From the NCBI GenBank assembly GCA_947184155.2, contig CAMXCT020001737.1, positions 51,001-115,000 of the forward strand: a stretch of DNA of 64,000 nucleotides, in the 5' to 3' direction. Origin of the DNA: Cladocopium goreaui. Its lineage: Eukaryota > Sar > Dinophyceae > Suessiales > Symbiodiniaceae. The translations under genes were made by a program, and so were the position numbers. This document shows positions 53,287 to 64,000 of this stretch, piece after piece. The stretch's first letter is position 1, and each line of letters begins with the position of its first letter. Under the pieces are notes generated by a model. The model saw nothing but the letters and a program-made list of their open reading frames with translations, was not told the DNA's origin and searched no databases.

Positions 53287-54463
53287 TTGATGCCAGGCAG
53301 TTCCGGATCCGCAGCCACTCAATTCCTGCAAGCTTCCTTTTTTTCCGCAGTCTTTGCTACCAGCATGGCATCCCTGCAAGGGGCAGAGAGATCCTTCCGC
53401 TCAGAGGAATCATTTAAGGACTTGACGGCTACACCCGATGTGGATCCTTCTGGTGGCAGCTCTCATGGAAATGAAGGGGCCTCCCTTGCCCCATCAGGTG
53501 CTTATGACTCTCATGTCTTGGTGGAGCATCAGCAAGGCAGTCTCACCATGTTTGTTTCACACCAGTGGCTGGGACATCAACATCCAGATGTTGCTGGGGA
53601 GCAGATGGATGTGCTGCGCAGTTCCTTGGAGAATCTGATCCAGACTGTGACCATGGAAGAGACTGTGCTCATGCAATTCACCGGAGTTCGCTCGAAATTC
53701 CCAAAGCCAGCCGATCTGAAGAAGGCGTTTATTTGGATGGACTGGTTTTCAATTCTGCAAGTTGTGGCTGCGCATGATGAGGCTGCAAAGTTGCAGGCTG
53801 CCCGCGATGCTGAGCTTGTTATACGATCTATCCCTCTCTTTGTTGCAGCTTCGGATGTGTTCCTGGCTCTTGTGCCGCGGCTTCACCATAAAGACACACT
53901 TCGGGAGTGCAGCCATTCTTCTTGGGTCGCAGGGCCATGAATGCAGCTGCCGACCCAACAGCGAAACAATTGGCGCACGATCATGGAGCTGGATACAACA
54001 GAGTGGCGCAGGAACGACGCGACGCTGCCGTGTGGGTCTCTACAGCTGCGCAGCGACAAAGCATGGTGACACGCTCTTGGTGGGACCTTTGCTTGCCTCA
54101 TTTTCCTTTTCGAAGTGAGGCCTGGCAACCGCGCAACTAGCTGGAACAATACTGGCGTCTCAACTGCGACTTCGTCGTGCAGGTTGACGTCTCATAGAAC
54201 AACGACATCAACAACATAGTTCTTGGGTCGGGCATGGGTGGTGCAGGCTCGAACTGTGGTGCCACTTGCTCTCCACTCAGTCTGAGTTCCCAATCACGGT
54301 GGCCTACGGTTCAAAGCATTTGCAGTTTGCTATGCCCATGCAGTGGGTGAACAACTTTGTGCATGAAGGTACTTTCACCGTGGGGGCAGACAGACACGAG
54401 TGCTGCCAGGTGGTTCGAAAAGCGTTGGACGACAAGCTCGACAGGTGGGTGAGGGATGTTTGA
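53287..54463 (+). CDS. SHQW-motif protein, N-terminal part
   Basis: The frame 53287-53940 has a disordered Ser-rich start, then LTMFVSHQWLGHQHPDVAGE and LKKAFIWMDWFSILQVVAAH, followed by AELVIRSIPLFVAASDVFLA and LVPRLHHKDTL. This string of motifs is typical of a large dinoflagellate family annotated by its ankyrin repeats, as I recall it; its biochemical role is unknown. The frame stops at 53938-53940, just where the family normally has a Trp-Arg-Gly-Trp-Cys-like segment. Sequence continues in other frames (53907-54118) and again at 54266-54463 (KHLQFAMPMQWVNNFVHEGT, then FTVGADRHECCQVVRKALDD). It is either split by introns or frame-broken. Confidence 0.65.
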
Positions 54464-54532
54464 ATTTTGAGTTAAGATAAAGAGCAGCTTCTCCGGATTT
54501 TAAAACAGCTGACGCGTTTCTGTCTAAGGGCA

Positions 54533-55170
54533 GTGGCCCAACCTGTTTACAGGCTCCTGTTGGAGAAGAAGAAGGAACAGTATCGTTTTTGTCTCGCCAA
54601 ATGCCAGCAGATTGCTGGGCTTCCCATTCTATCCAGATCGCTCAACTGCTTCATGACAGACTTCCACTTCGAGTCAAAGAAATCACTTCAGCAACAAAAA
54701 GGTATTGGGCCGATGGCCTGTGCTGCATTATCAGGTGATGCCCAGTTATTGGTCCAATTGCTGGAACAGAAGGCCATCCTGGAGACATCTTCTTTGCTAA
54801 TCTCAGAGATCGACATGTGGCCAGGCCAAACCCCCGTGCACTTTGCCGCCTCTGCCGGTGAGGCGGCGGGAGGCGTGTTGGCAGAACTGCTGCGGCTGCG
54901 GGCCGATGCCAATGGCACGCGCTTCGGCGCCAGGAGCTGCCTGGCGCTGTGCCGGTCGCCTTTGGCGGTGGAGCTGCTGGTGCAGTACTGGGGCGATGTG
55001 AACCGAACATCCGCGTTGGTGGGAGCCGCTCCATTGTGCGAGCTGGTCTGCAGGGCAGCCAATGTGGCAACGGTGGCAAAACTCATAGAGCACAAAGCTG
55101 ATGTGAACCAGTTGGGATCTGGAGCTGGGATGCCACCTTTGAGTTGGCTGGCTGTGAATTTGAGCAATCC
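54533..55170 (+). CDS. Ankyrin-repeat part of SHQW protein
   Basis: The frame has AQPVYRLLLEKKKEQYRFCL, then ankyrin-like repeats: GPMACAALSGDAQLLVQLLE, GQTPVHFAASAGEAAGGVLA with LRLRADANG, LAVELLVQYWGDVNR, and APLCELVCRAANVATVAKLI with EHKADVN. At least three repeats are recognisable; they would mediate protein binding. The DNA here is GC-rich compared with its flanks, as expected of a large exon. The frame leaves coding composition near 55170 (LSWLAVNL), followed by an AT-rich intron-like stretch. Confidence 0.75.
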
Positions 55171-55739
55171 TTACTGTATCTGGGTTCAAACAAAAATACA
55201 CACATCTCATATACATATGGATTGTACATGAGGATTTGTCATGGTTGTTTCAAAATCATTTTCCTTTTTCCTGAAATCACTAAAGTATTTCTTCGCTCAC
55301 AATCCATGCCCAAGTTTTTTTGCTGGGTTCATCATCATATGATATGCATTTTTTTCAGTGTTGTGGGGAGTTCAGGAATGGAGACTGGCAGGAACAGTTG
55401 CTTGTGGAGAACTTGACTACTGCAATTGTCTGGATTCAGGGTGGGAGCAGTTTTCAATGATTTTGAATTTCATGTGAAACTGTTGCTAAAGTTTCACAAA
55501 AGCAGTGGCGAAAGTTCAGGTGGCTCGGGAACCCACACAGAGCAGGGGATAAAAATCATTGAACCTTTCTGCGTGCCTTTTTGGAGTTGATGACGCGCAC
55601 GGGTTTTGCGTGCAGATTGAGTACTTCCCAGTGGCAAGTTAAAACATCCCCCAAACATCAAACATGCAGTTCGTGAAAGTTTGGCTACAATATCTTTTGG
55701 CCAAGAACGGCTGCGTCGGGATGACAAAAACATTACCAG

Positions 55740-56070
55740 TATAAATCCAATATACATATATAATTTATATATACATAATATATATATATCATTTATATTT
55801 AAATACTATATAATTTATGTATATGTATATATAAAAAACAATATATAATAATTATATATATAATATGCATAAATTATATATAATATATAAACATAAATGA
55901 TATATATATATATAGATTATATATGAACATAAATGATTTATATAGATTATGTATATATAAATTATATATATACACATTTAAATTATATATATATATATTA
56001 AATAAACATATATATAATTATATATAAATTATATATATATATGTACAAATATATCACACATACGCAATAT
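55740..56070. repeat. TATAAATTATATA-rich tract
   Basis: About 330 bp of TA-rich DNA with recurring AAATTATATATA and GAACATAAATGAT words, probably within an intron of the ankyrin gene. Confidence 0.85.
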
Positions 56071-56239
56071 ACTCACGTTTTACTTTCCTCCAGACATAGG
56101 TTAAAAGCACACCCAGCTGATGGTGGTCAAGAATAGCTGAGATCCCTATGAGCCAGGAACTGCGGAGGTGGAAAAAACCCAAAAACATTTTCGCCACCTT
56201 TCACCGGTCCTTTTGAAAACCAACCATTCAATCCAAGCC

Positions 56240-56574
56240 TCCGGTTTTGCTGACCAGGCACAGAAGTGGCTCAGCTCCTCCTTCAATCGCGAGCCGACAT
56301 CAACTGTCGGGTTCAAATGGGTGGCATCTTTCGATTCCTGGAGGATTTCGAAGCTATCTGCGCCTCAGATCTTGCAGCAGCAAGTCGCAGTGGAAGGTGC
56401 TTGGTCTTTGGTTCAGTGAGGGAGGGGCGAGTCCACTGGCGCCAGCTTTTCCAGCAACGAGTCTTTCATCGAATTTCTGATTTTCTGCCCGTGCCCAAAT
56501 TGACGCTCATTGTGCCATGGACTTGGCAAGACATGCGAGCACTCGCAGATGGAAACTCAGGTGGATGTGCCTGA
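56240..56574 (+). CDS. Further ankyrin exon, probable
   Basis: MAQLLLQSRADINCRVQMGG is a clear ankyrin-repeat end (LLL..RADIN), followed by IFRFLEDFEAICASDLAAAS and a basic/hydrophobic tail ending at TGA 56572-56574. It lies 1.1 kb after the previous ankyrin exon on the same strand and is probably part of the same gene. Exon limits are uncertain. Confidence 0.5.
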
Positions 56575-56599
56575 GGAAGAGATGATTTCAGTGCATTTC

Positions 56600-58150
56600 T
56601 GAGAAGTGAAGGTGCTGCAAGCATTCTTATGTTGAGGGCCCCTCATTGTGGATTACAATTACAAGAAATATGACTGAACTATCATCTATGCAACGTGGTG
56701 CCAACATGTACCTGTGACGTATTCAGGACCTGGACATGGTGGAACATTGGCTAGGCATTTCTGAGGTGTTTGTGCAGATCACCAAAAGATCAGGAAAGAT
56801 CAGCGATCCCTGAGACCCTCTATCACTTTAACTAAGTTGACCAGAGCCTTGTGCATGCAATTTAGGTTTCACGTTAGCGGACAGCTGAGCTTCATAAAGT
56901 GTTTTTATTTTGTTTTCAAGCCAAAAATGGGAGCGCGTTGCAACGGAAGTGAAAGCAGATCCAGCATCATAAATTTCAAGGTTCGTGTTTGCTTGTCACA
57001 TATGGAAGGGTGGTTGTTCCATTCACGATGTTTAAAGGGTAGTTAAGAAAGGAACGCTTGGGAAAGAGTAAAACCATCTCCATACAAATTCAGGTGATAG
57101 GCATTGTTTTTTTTAACACATTCCTTTCGGATTGTATTTGGGGTTGTGGAGGAAAACATGTCTCGATTATCTCTTGTGCTGCTGATCCTAGAAACTTGCA
57201 CGAACCAGTGCCTATTTAGGATAGCCACCTACCACAGCGGGGTTCGTACCAGGATATTGATATTTCTGTATCCTGGTGGTTTCCCAACATTATATTTGCT
57301 TCTTGTGCTGATGACAGGATGCTGCCATGCTTCGCCGGAACATCCCTCACTGATCTTGAGCTGAACGCTTTCCAGGAATTGGAAAGGCGGTTTTCCCGCG
57401 TCCCAAAGTCGGAATTGGATGTTGCCTGTGGGGTTTTCTTCGTCAATCATCCACGCAGGATCATTTTGCCAACTTGCATCAGCAATCTTGGAAAAATACA
57501 GAAAGTAGAAGAGGAACTGCCAAATTTTCGAAACTCCATTGAGCTGCTGCGCCTATCCATTATCGTTGGACCAGCACTCTCCCGAAGTTGGAGCTGTGGC
57601 AACACGGTCTCAAGTATCTTCTGCAGGATCTTTTTCCAATGGCGAAGACTTGGAAATCTCGAACTAGATGTGGGAAAATGTATGGAAATGTGAGAACATG
57701 ATTCCTTGCCAGAATCTGCTGAAGGTCTGTAGAATTTCCGCTTCGCATGGTGAAGTCTTTGAGCTGAGGCTTTGCTGTTCAAAACCACCGGTGATGGCAG
57801 TTTGCCCGCACACGCGCAGACTTGCAATGATACGCACATGGTGGAGCGCTTTAGATTTACAGGATTAGAGGCTTAGAAGAGACTTTGCATTTCGAGCCAA
57901 ACTTAGTATGGCAGAGAGAGCTTCCATTTAGATCACACCGCATTCCTTGCTATCTCAAAATTGCATTGGCTTTTACAACCTGGGTGCAGCCATTGGCTCT
58001 AGCTGCTACACAAGACAATGTTGAAAACAAGAGTCATCTCAGGATGTCCACAGCGCAAGGAATCAGCAAAATAACAGCAGAAACTCATAGCTGCCATCGC
58101 TTGTAGCGTTGTGCCTTGAACTCTGGAAGGAGAATCGTCTATGGTAAGAT
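56600..58150. other. No confident gene
   Basis: A plus frame at 57319-57460 (SLTDLELNAFQELERRFSRV) and the opposite minus frame (57229-57450) are both coding-like. I cannot choose between them and recognise neither. Confidence 0.3.
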
Positions 58151-58165
58151 TTGTTTGGGGGAGTA

Positions 58166-58609
58166 TCATTGGGTTGGTTTGCGGAAATATCGGCAGGATG
58201 CCGCTACCTTTTTTTCTCCAAACAGGTCAGAGGTTTCTCCTGATTTTCCTTTTACAATCAAGGCTGGCAAAATGGACACCGAAGGCTGAAATTCTTGGCA
58301 CATGATATCAGCCCATGGCTTGCAGGACTTCACGAGGAAAGATGGTCCTGATCGAAGATGTGGATGATGAACCCACCAAGGTAGAGGCCTGGCATCACCA
58401 TCCGTGAGAACAGTTTTCTGCAACTGTTCCATTGGCACGGACTGAAGTGCTGATTTAAAAAAAAAGTCGACATCACTAGGACCACTCGGAGGTATCATAG
58501 TGAACTGACAGGGGCAAGTCCCATTTACTGGACCTCGTCGCAAAGTCTGGTCCTGGAGAGTGTAAAATCGACCTCCGGAGGCAAAGCCGTCTTCCGAGTG
58601 GAGGCGCAT
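58166..58609 (-). CDS. Unrecognised minus-strand ORF
   Basis: 147 codons of varied composition (FYTLQDQTLRRGPVNGTC; PMEQLQKTVLTDGDARPLPW; EFQPSVSILPALIVKGKSGE). No domain, signal or membrane segment is recognised. Possibly a single exon or a fragment of an old element. Confidence 0.3.
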   Translation of the reverse strand: MRLHSEDGFASGGRFYTLQDQTLRRGPVNGTCPCQFTMIPPSGPSDVDFFFKSALQSVPMEQLQKTVLTDGDARPLPWWVHHPHLRSGPSFLVKSCKPWADIMCQEFQPSVSILPALIVKGKSGETSDLFGEKKVAASCRYFRKPTQ

Positions 58610-58969
58610 TCAGGTGGTTGAGGCGGATTCCGATGATGATGCGGAGGCACAGAGCCGACAGTGTCAAGGGCTTGGAGTTGCCAACTCAATGATGGGGTTA
58701 GAGAAAAACCGGGGAAAACAGGATGAGACTGGGCCGACCCTGCAAACATCCCAACTCATGATATCCCATGTCTGTGTATTTAACGGTTTTTCCTGTATTT
58801 TTTGGGTGATTCAACGGGGCTCCAGGCGAACGTGGAGCCGCCCAAAGCCAGTCGACCACAGCGAGTTTGGTCAGATCCATGCCCGGATCTGGAGATCACG
58901 TGCTGGACCCAAGAAATTTGGTCATGATTTGTGGGACAGTTGACTACCACAAAAGCACAATATCATCAC

Positions 58970-59060
58970 ACATCACGACGACATATCATCACGACATCAT
59001 CACGACATATCTTCGCGTATCATTGCGACATATCTTCACATATCATCACATTTCCATCAT
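58970..59060. repeat. ATATCATCACGAC degenerate repeat
   Basis: About six degenerate units of CGACATATCATCA-type words. Confidence 0.75.
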
Positions 59061-59239
59061 CTCCATACATTTTCACCCATTTTCCCGATATTTTTCCCTG
59101 GTGATGAAATCAGCTGAGGTGCACCGTGGCTGGAATCGAGGACGCCAAGAGTCGTGGCAATCGTCACCTGGCGACATCCAGGGTCTCCTCCATGCTCGGC
59201 CACCAGATATGTCTGTGGGTCAATACCTATCATATAAGA

Positions 59240-59880
59240 TGTACATACAATATATATATATATATGTACATACATAATATATACTACAAGTACACACACA
59301 TGTATATATATATAAATACACTGCATACATAAATGAATATGTATATGTATATGTAAATGTATCTGTATATGTGCATGTATATGTGTATGTATGTAAGGTA
59401 TGTATGTAATGTAATGTAATGTAATGCAATGTAATGTAATGTCGTGTCATCTAATGTATGTATGTAATGTAATGTATGTATGTAATATATGTATTGAAGT
59501 ATTGTATGTAATGTATGTAATGTATGTAATCTATGTATGCATGTATGCATGTATGCATGTAATATATGTATTGTATGTAATGTATGTAATCTATGTATGC
59601 ATGTATGCATGTATGCATGCATGCATGCATGCATGTATGTATGTATGTACGTGGGTATGTATGCAAGTTATGTATGTAATGTAATGTAATGGAATGGAAT
59701 GGAATGTAATGCAATGTAATGTAATGTAAGTTATGTATGCATGCATGCATGGATGTATGTATGTATGTATGTATGTATCTATGTATGTATGTATGTATGT
59801 ACGTATGTATGTATGCATGCATGCATGCATGCATGCATGCATGTGTGCATGTATGTTTGTATGTTTGTATGTTTGTATGT
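59240..59880. repeat. TATG/TAATG microsatellite block
   Basis: 640 bp of TATG tetranucleotides mixed with GTAATGTAATG words and GCATGCAT runs. Tyr/Met/Cys ORFs on plus and Ile/His/Thr ORFs on minus are artefacts. Orientation is opposite to the block at 61150-62095. Confidence 0.95.
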
Positions 59881-61140
59881 TATCATAATTTCTGTTAAAT
59901 CATACCGGTTGGGGAAATGAAAATTCATTTACCAACTATTTATTGGTGTTAACAGAAGGGTACCAGGGTTTTGACCCATAACCATCATTTCATGTGAACT
60001 TAGGACATGTGCACAGCAATAAGGCCTCTATGTGGATGGCAAACTGGCAGAGAGTGAAAGGCTGGAGGGTTTTTGCAGTCAGAGGATTCGGTTTCTCCCC
60101 GTACATTGAAAGGGGGGCACAACAATTACAATCGACGAGTTGTCGTTTGCGTTGGAACTTGATCTTGCCAGTCAAGTATAGCTTGTATCTTTTAAGGGGC
60201 TGAGCCGATTCTTGAGAATTGCAGTCTTTGGAGAACTATTTCTGCACCACATCCTGTTTTGGCAGCTGGAGATTCGTACGTACACCAAGGCATCATTCCA
60301 AATACAGGATGTTCTCCAGAGATCCAAAGAGAAAGCACACACTTTCATGATGGGCCGGAATTCTTTGGACCTCGAACTCTTGCCCATGAAGATGATTCAA
60401 CACGTGGGCATGGGTCAAAATCCAAGGTCCAATGGGTCAGAGATGTTGGCCAATTGGTCAAATTCTTAGGCATTTTGGGGACCCAATTTTGACCCATGCG
60501 CACATCCTTTTTGACTGCGCGCATCCTTGGCTAATGGCAGGTGGTTCACCAAAGCCATTTGGTTTTACGAGCCCCTTGGCTACACCAACTCCCGGAGAGA
60601 GAGAAAGTGGTCTGGGTGTGCACCACTCTGGTAGCAGTGATTTCAATTCTTTCCCTAGAACAAATGGAGAGGTATGCTGATTTTGGGCCCCAGATTAGTG
60701 CTGCCAAGGTAGATTTTTCTGGGGCATCGGGCGGAGGAGTTGCTGCTCAGTGACTAAGGCATCCCAACTCGGCTTAGCAAAACTTCTCAATCTGAGGAAG
60801 CCACGTTGGCTATTTGAACACACAAATTTTCTTCGACCAGGACTTCCACCAAAGTGATCCAGTTGATCCTAGCGTAACTCCATACCGAGGTCGGGCAAGG
60901 TCAGAGAGGTCCCAGGCTGTGGCTGATGGCCATGGTATTTGAAATCTGGGAAGGGGATGAGATTTGCAATACAGAGCTGAAGAGTAGCCTTTCTTTGTCA
61001 GGCTGATTACAGATTTTTGCTTTGCCAGATTGCTTGTCAGCTGCTTTTCAGCCTCCAGGGTCGCAATACTTCTTTCAACGGCGTTGGTAACAGGTAACAG
61101 GGTAATTACTTCACCAGGAGTATGGCCCACAATCGTAATC
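59881..61140. other. Spacer between inverted microsatellites
   Basis: Unique-looking DNA. One plus frame at 60541-60753 (LPEREKVVWVCTTLVAVISI then LSLEQMERYADFG) has a possible transmembrane segment and could be an exon ending near 60690. No family is recognised. Confidence 0.3.
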
Positions 61141-61149
61141 TTATAGGTT

Positions 61150-62095
61150 ATGTGTATATATATATGTATACATACATACATGCATACATACATACATACA
61201 TACATAGATACATACATACATACATACCTACCTACCTACCTACATACATACATACAGATATATATATATACGCATAAATAAATAAATATATATATATATA
61301 CGCATATACAAATACATATACAAATACATATACATACACATAGACAGTGACATAGACATCGACATAGACACATACATACATACATACATGCATGCATGCA
61401 TGCATGCATGCATGCATACATGCATACATGCATACATGCATACACGCATACACGCATACACGCATACACGCATACACGCATACACGCATACACGCATACA
61501 CGCATACATGCATACATGCATACATGCATACATGCGTACATGCATACATGCATACATGCATACATGCATACATGCATACATACATACATACAAACATACA
61601 TACATACATACCTACATACCTACATACCTACATACATACCTACATACATACATACATACATACATACATACATACATACACACACATATACATATACATA
61701 TACATAAACATATACATATACATCTACATATACATATAAATACGCATACATACATACATACATACAGACACAGACACAGACACAGACACAGACACAGACA
61801 CATACATACATACATACAAACATACATACATGCATGCATGCATGCATACATGCATACATGCATACATGCATACATGCATACATGCATACATGCATACATG
61901 CATACATACAGATATATATACATACATACATACATACATAAATACATACATACGTACATACGTACATACATACATACGTACATACATACATACATACATA
62001 CACACACCCGCATATGTATATATATATATACACATTTACATTATATATATATGTAACATGTATACATATACATATATATATATATATAAATAATA
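61150..62095. repeat. CATA/CATG microsatellite block
   Basis: About 945 bp of CATA tetranucleotides with internal blocks: GCATGCAT (61388-61415), eight or nine GCATACAC units (61438-61505), ACAGAC hexamers (61765-61800) and ATATAC hexamers. ORFs in three frames on both strands are artefacts. Confidence 0.95.
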
Positions 62096-64000
62096 AAATG
62101 ATTCTTAATGGGACAAATTATGAACCACTGGATTTTGGGTATGCTTTGGAGCAACTTTCATGGTGCTGCCTGGGGGGAAGTGCTGGAGCGGAGGCGATCT
62201 GCGTTGTGCCTTGCACACCAACAGAGCCGCATGCCTGGGATGACATTGAAGGACAAGGACTGGAGATAGTTCATTTAAGACTGTTCAGCTTGTGGAGCTC
62301 AGTTGCGCTTCGAGGTTTCCGCAAAAAAAATGGTACCTTTTTAGGGGGATCACTAGAGGGACAAATGTCCAGCTCCTGGGCAGTTCCTCCAAGGCCTTGG
62401 CTCGTTTGAAGCTGCAACGCTTTGCAGATGCGGCCAGGGGGCCCAGACCTGGATTGTTTGGTTTATCCTGGGATCCGGTCGTGATCATCCCTTTGAAACC
62501 CAAGGATTCCAAACCATCCCACCAGTGTATTGGTTGAAAAACCAGCGGATAAACAGGCAGAAGACATGAAGAAATGAGATGAACAAACCAGGAGGAAAAT
62601 TGAGACACTTCTAGACTGGTCAAAGGACGCAATCGCCATCTCTATTTCCTTTCGCGGGAGCCTTCAGGGTCCCGACCCAGGAGCACGACTGCAGCACAGT
62701 GCTGGAAGAAAAACCGGAGAATGGCAAGGCCCAGACAACTGCTTTGAGGGGCAAGAAACCAACTTTCAACGACTCCAAGAACAGATGTTTGGTTTGACAC
62801 AAAGATTGTTTATGTTTAAGCCCAAGCATTGTAGGAGTTTTGACTGGGGCGAAGCAGAAACATCCGTTACCCATTTTGAATGTTAGTGACTCACCTCTTC
62901 TGACGGGCTGCCCCTTGGACTTGTGATCCCACAGGTTCCACTGTATCTAAATCAATGCACGTGGAGATGGGTTTGTGTGAATACCCCCAAAATCCATGAT
63001 GGGCCCCCAGGGGTCATCATCAGTTTCCCGTAATTTTCCCACGATTTTCACAATTTTTCAAGTGCCACAAATAGGCTCGGTACCGCCGAGCGACAGCTCG
63101 ATTTGAGCAAGGGAAGCTGGTGCCTGCTTTAGAGGCCGGGGGAACGGAGCTGGACACGGTCGATTCCTCACAAGGGATTTCACTAGGAAAAATTGGAATT
63201 TCATTAGGAAACCATAGGATTTCATCAGGAAACAAATGGAATTTATCATGAAACAAACAGGATTTAACCAGGAAAAATGGGGATACGATGAAGATCGGGA
63301 TTTTACGATTCAACAATATCCAGTGGTGTTTTAAAATTGGGTTTACCCCCCAAAGCGGCTATTTTGATGGAGAAAATTGCCGTTGGCCAATGGATTTCGG
63401 GGTACCGTATTTTCAGACAAACCTCGACGGTATAGACAATCTCCAAAGCGGATGGTGGTATGAAGTATGCTAAGTATGCCTACTGGGAAAGACTTTTGAA
63501 CACATGGAACATGAAGAGGACGATAGATACATTGGACTTTCACCAAGTGAGGGTTCACAATGGCCTCATTGAAATGCTTCTCCAACAATCTCTGGGCAGA
63601 AGGCATATCCGGCATATCCCATTGGTAAATTTAAGGGTACCCACTCCACTTGGGTCCGTCCGAGTCAACCTCATGGCAATGCCCCGAAGCTCGGTATTGT
63701 CGTGATTGCAATCCACCAACTGGGAGTCAACGCTCATAGCACTTGGCAGGATGCCAAAAAGGCCTTGCTGTCCTTGCCCACTGATTCACGTTTGGCACTC
63801 TGTCAGCTGGGATAGGGTTGGCAGTTGTGGTGCCCAGAGCTGATTCGAAGAATGCTGGGAAGGGATCTTTGGAAGATAGGGCAGTATCGTGGACAAATTT
63901 TGATTTTCCAGTGATTTCCAGAAACTCATTCGCTCTTTCCCCATTGGTGAACATCCATGAAAACCAAGCCCCTGGACCTCGCCTTTTCGTCCGGACTTTG
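62096..64000. other. No confident gene
   Basis: Frames at 62101-62409 (plus), 62292-62537 (plus), 62285-62632 (minus) and 63460-63705 (plus) are moderately protein-like but conflict with each other and carry no recognisable motif. Confidence 0.35.

Noticed and set aside
61232..62056. Overlapping 100-220-codon ORFs
   Set aside because: CATA tetranucleotide translated in all frames.

Overview
The window looks like nuclear DNA of a dinoflagellate, probably a Suessiales/Symbiodiniaceae-type species. Four things point there. Genes are cut into very short exons by 65-1600 bp introns whose donors are a mixture of GT, GC and GA with AG acceptors. The RT-bearing elements are of types common in dinoflagellates. 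A SHQW-motif ankyrin gene is present. Micro- and minisatellites are very abundant. The species is an inference; no rRNA, tRNA or spliced-leader gene was recognised.

Layout. 0-18 kb is repeat-dominated: a weak ORF (729-1754), a 1.15 kb 9-bp minisatellite (3.26-4.40 kb), a pyrimidine-rich array, an 0.8 kb telomere-like CCCTAAA array, a broken LINE-type element (7.24-9.30 kb, minus) between 66/70-bp direct repeats, a CTGGTGAA array (11.37-12.25 kb), CATA microsatellites, and a 420-bp higher-order satellite (14.45-15.29 kb) with divergent relatives at 18.03-18.36 kb.

The central feature is one plus-strand gene over about 18.49-41.22 kb, assembled here from phase-consistent exons: at least three cyclic-nucleotide-binding domains, a complete AGC/PKG-type kinase domain, and a C-terminal tail with three EF-hand-like loops. 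It reads as a cGMP-dependent protein kinase with a calcium-sensor tail, a kinase that could read both cyclic nucleotide and Ca2+. One intron, inside the third nucleotide-binding domain, holds a 7.9 kb antisense Ty1/copia element (24066-31992) with 232-bp LTRs and a perfect 5-bp target duplication. That element carries a methyltransferase-like domain between protease and integrase. Another intron holds an 856-bp inverted-repeat element (36979-37834) that has a second, truncated copy at 49.14-49.91 kb.

41-64 kb holds fragments of further plus-strand genes (a Met/His-rich ORF near 44.1-45.0 kb; a SHQW-motif/ankyrin gene at about 53.3-56.5 kb), a 2 kb satellite (45.7-47.65 kb), AT-rich deserts, and two large TATG/CATA microsatellites in opposite orientation (59.2-59.9 and 61.15-62.1 kb). 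The rest has no recognisable coding content.
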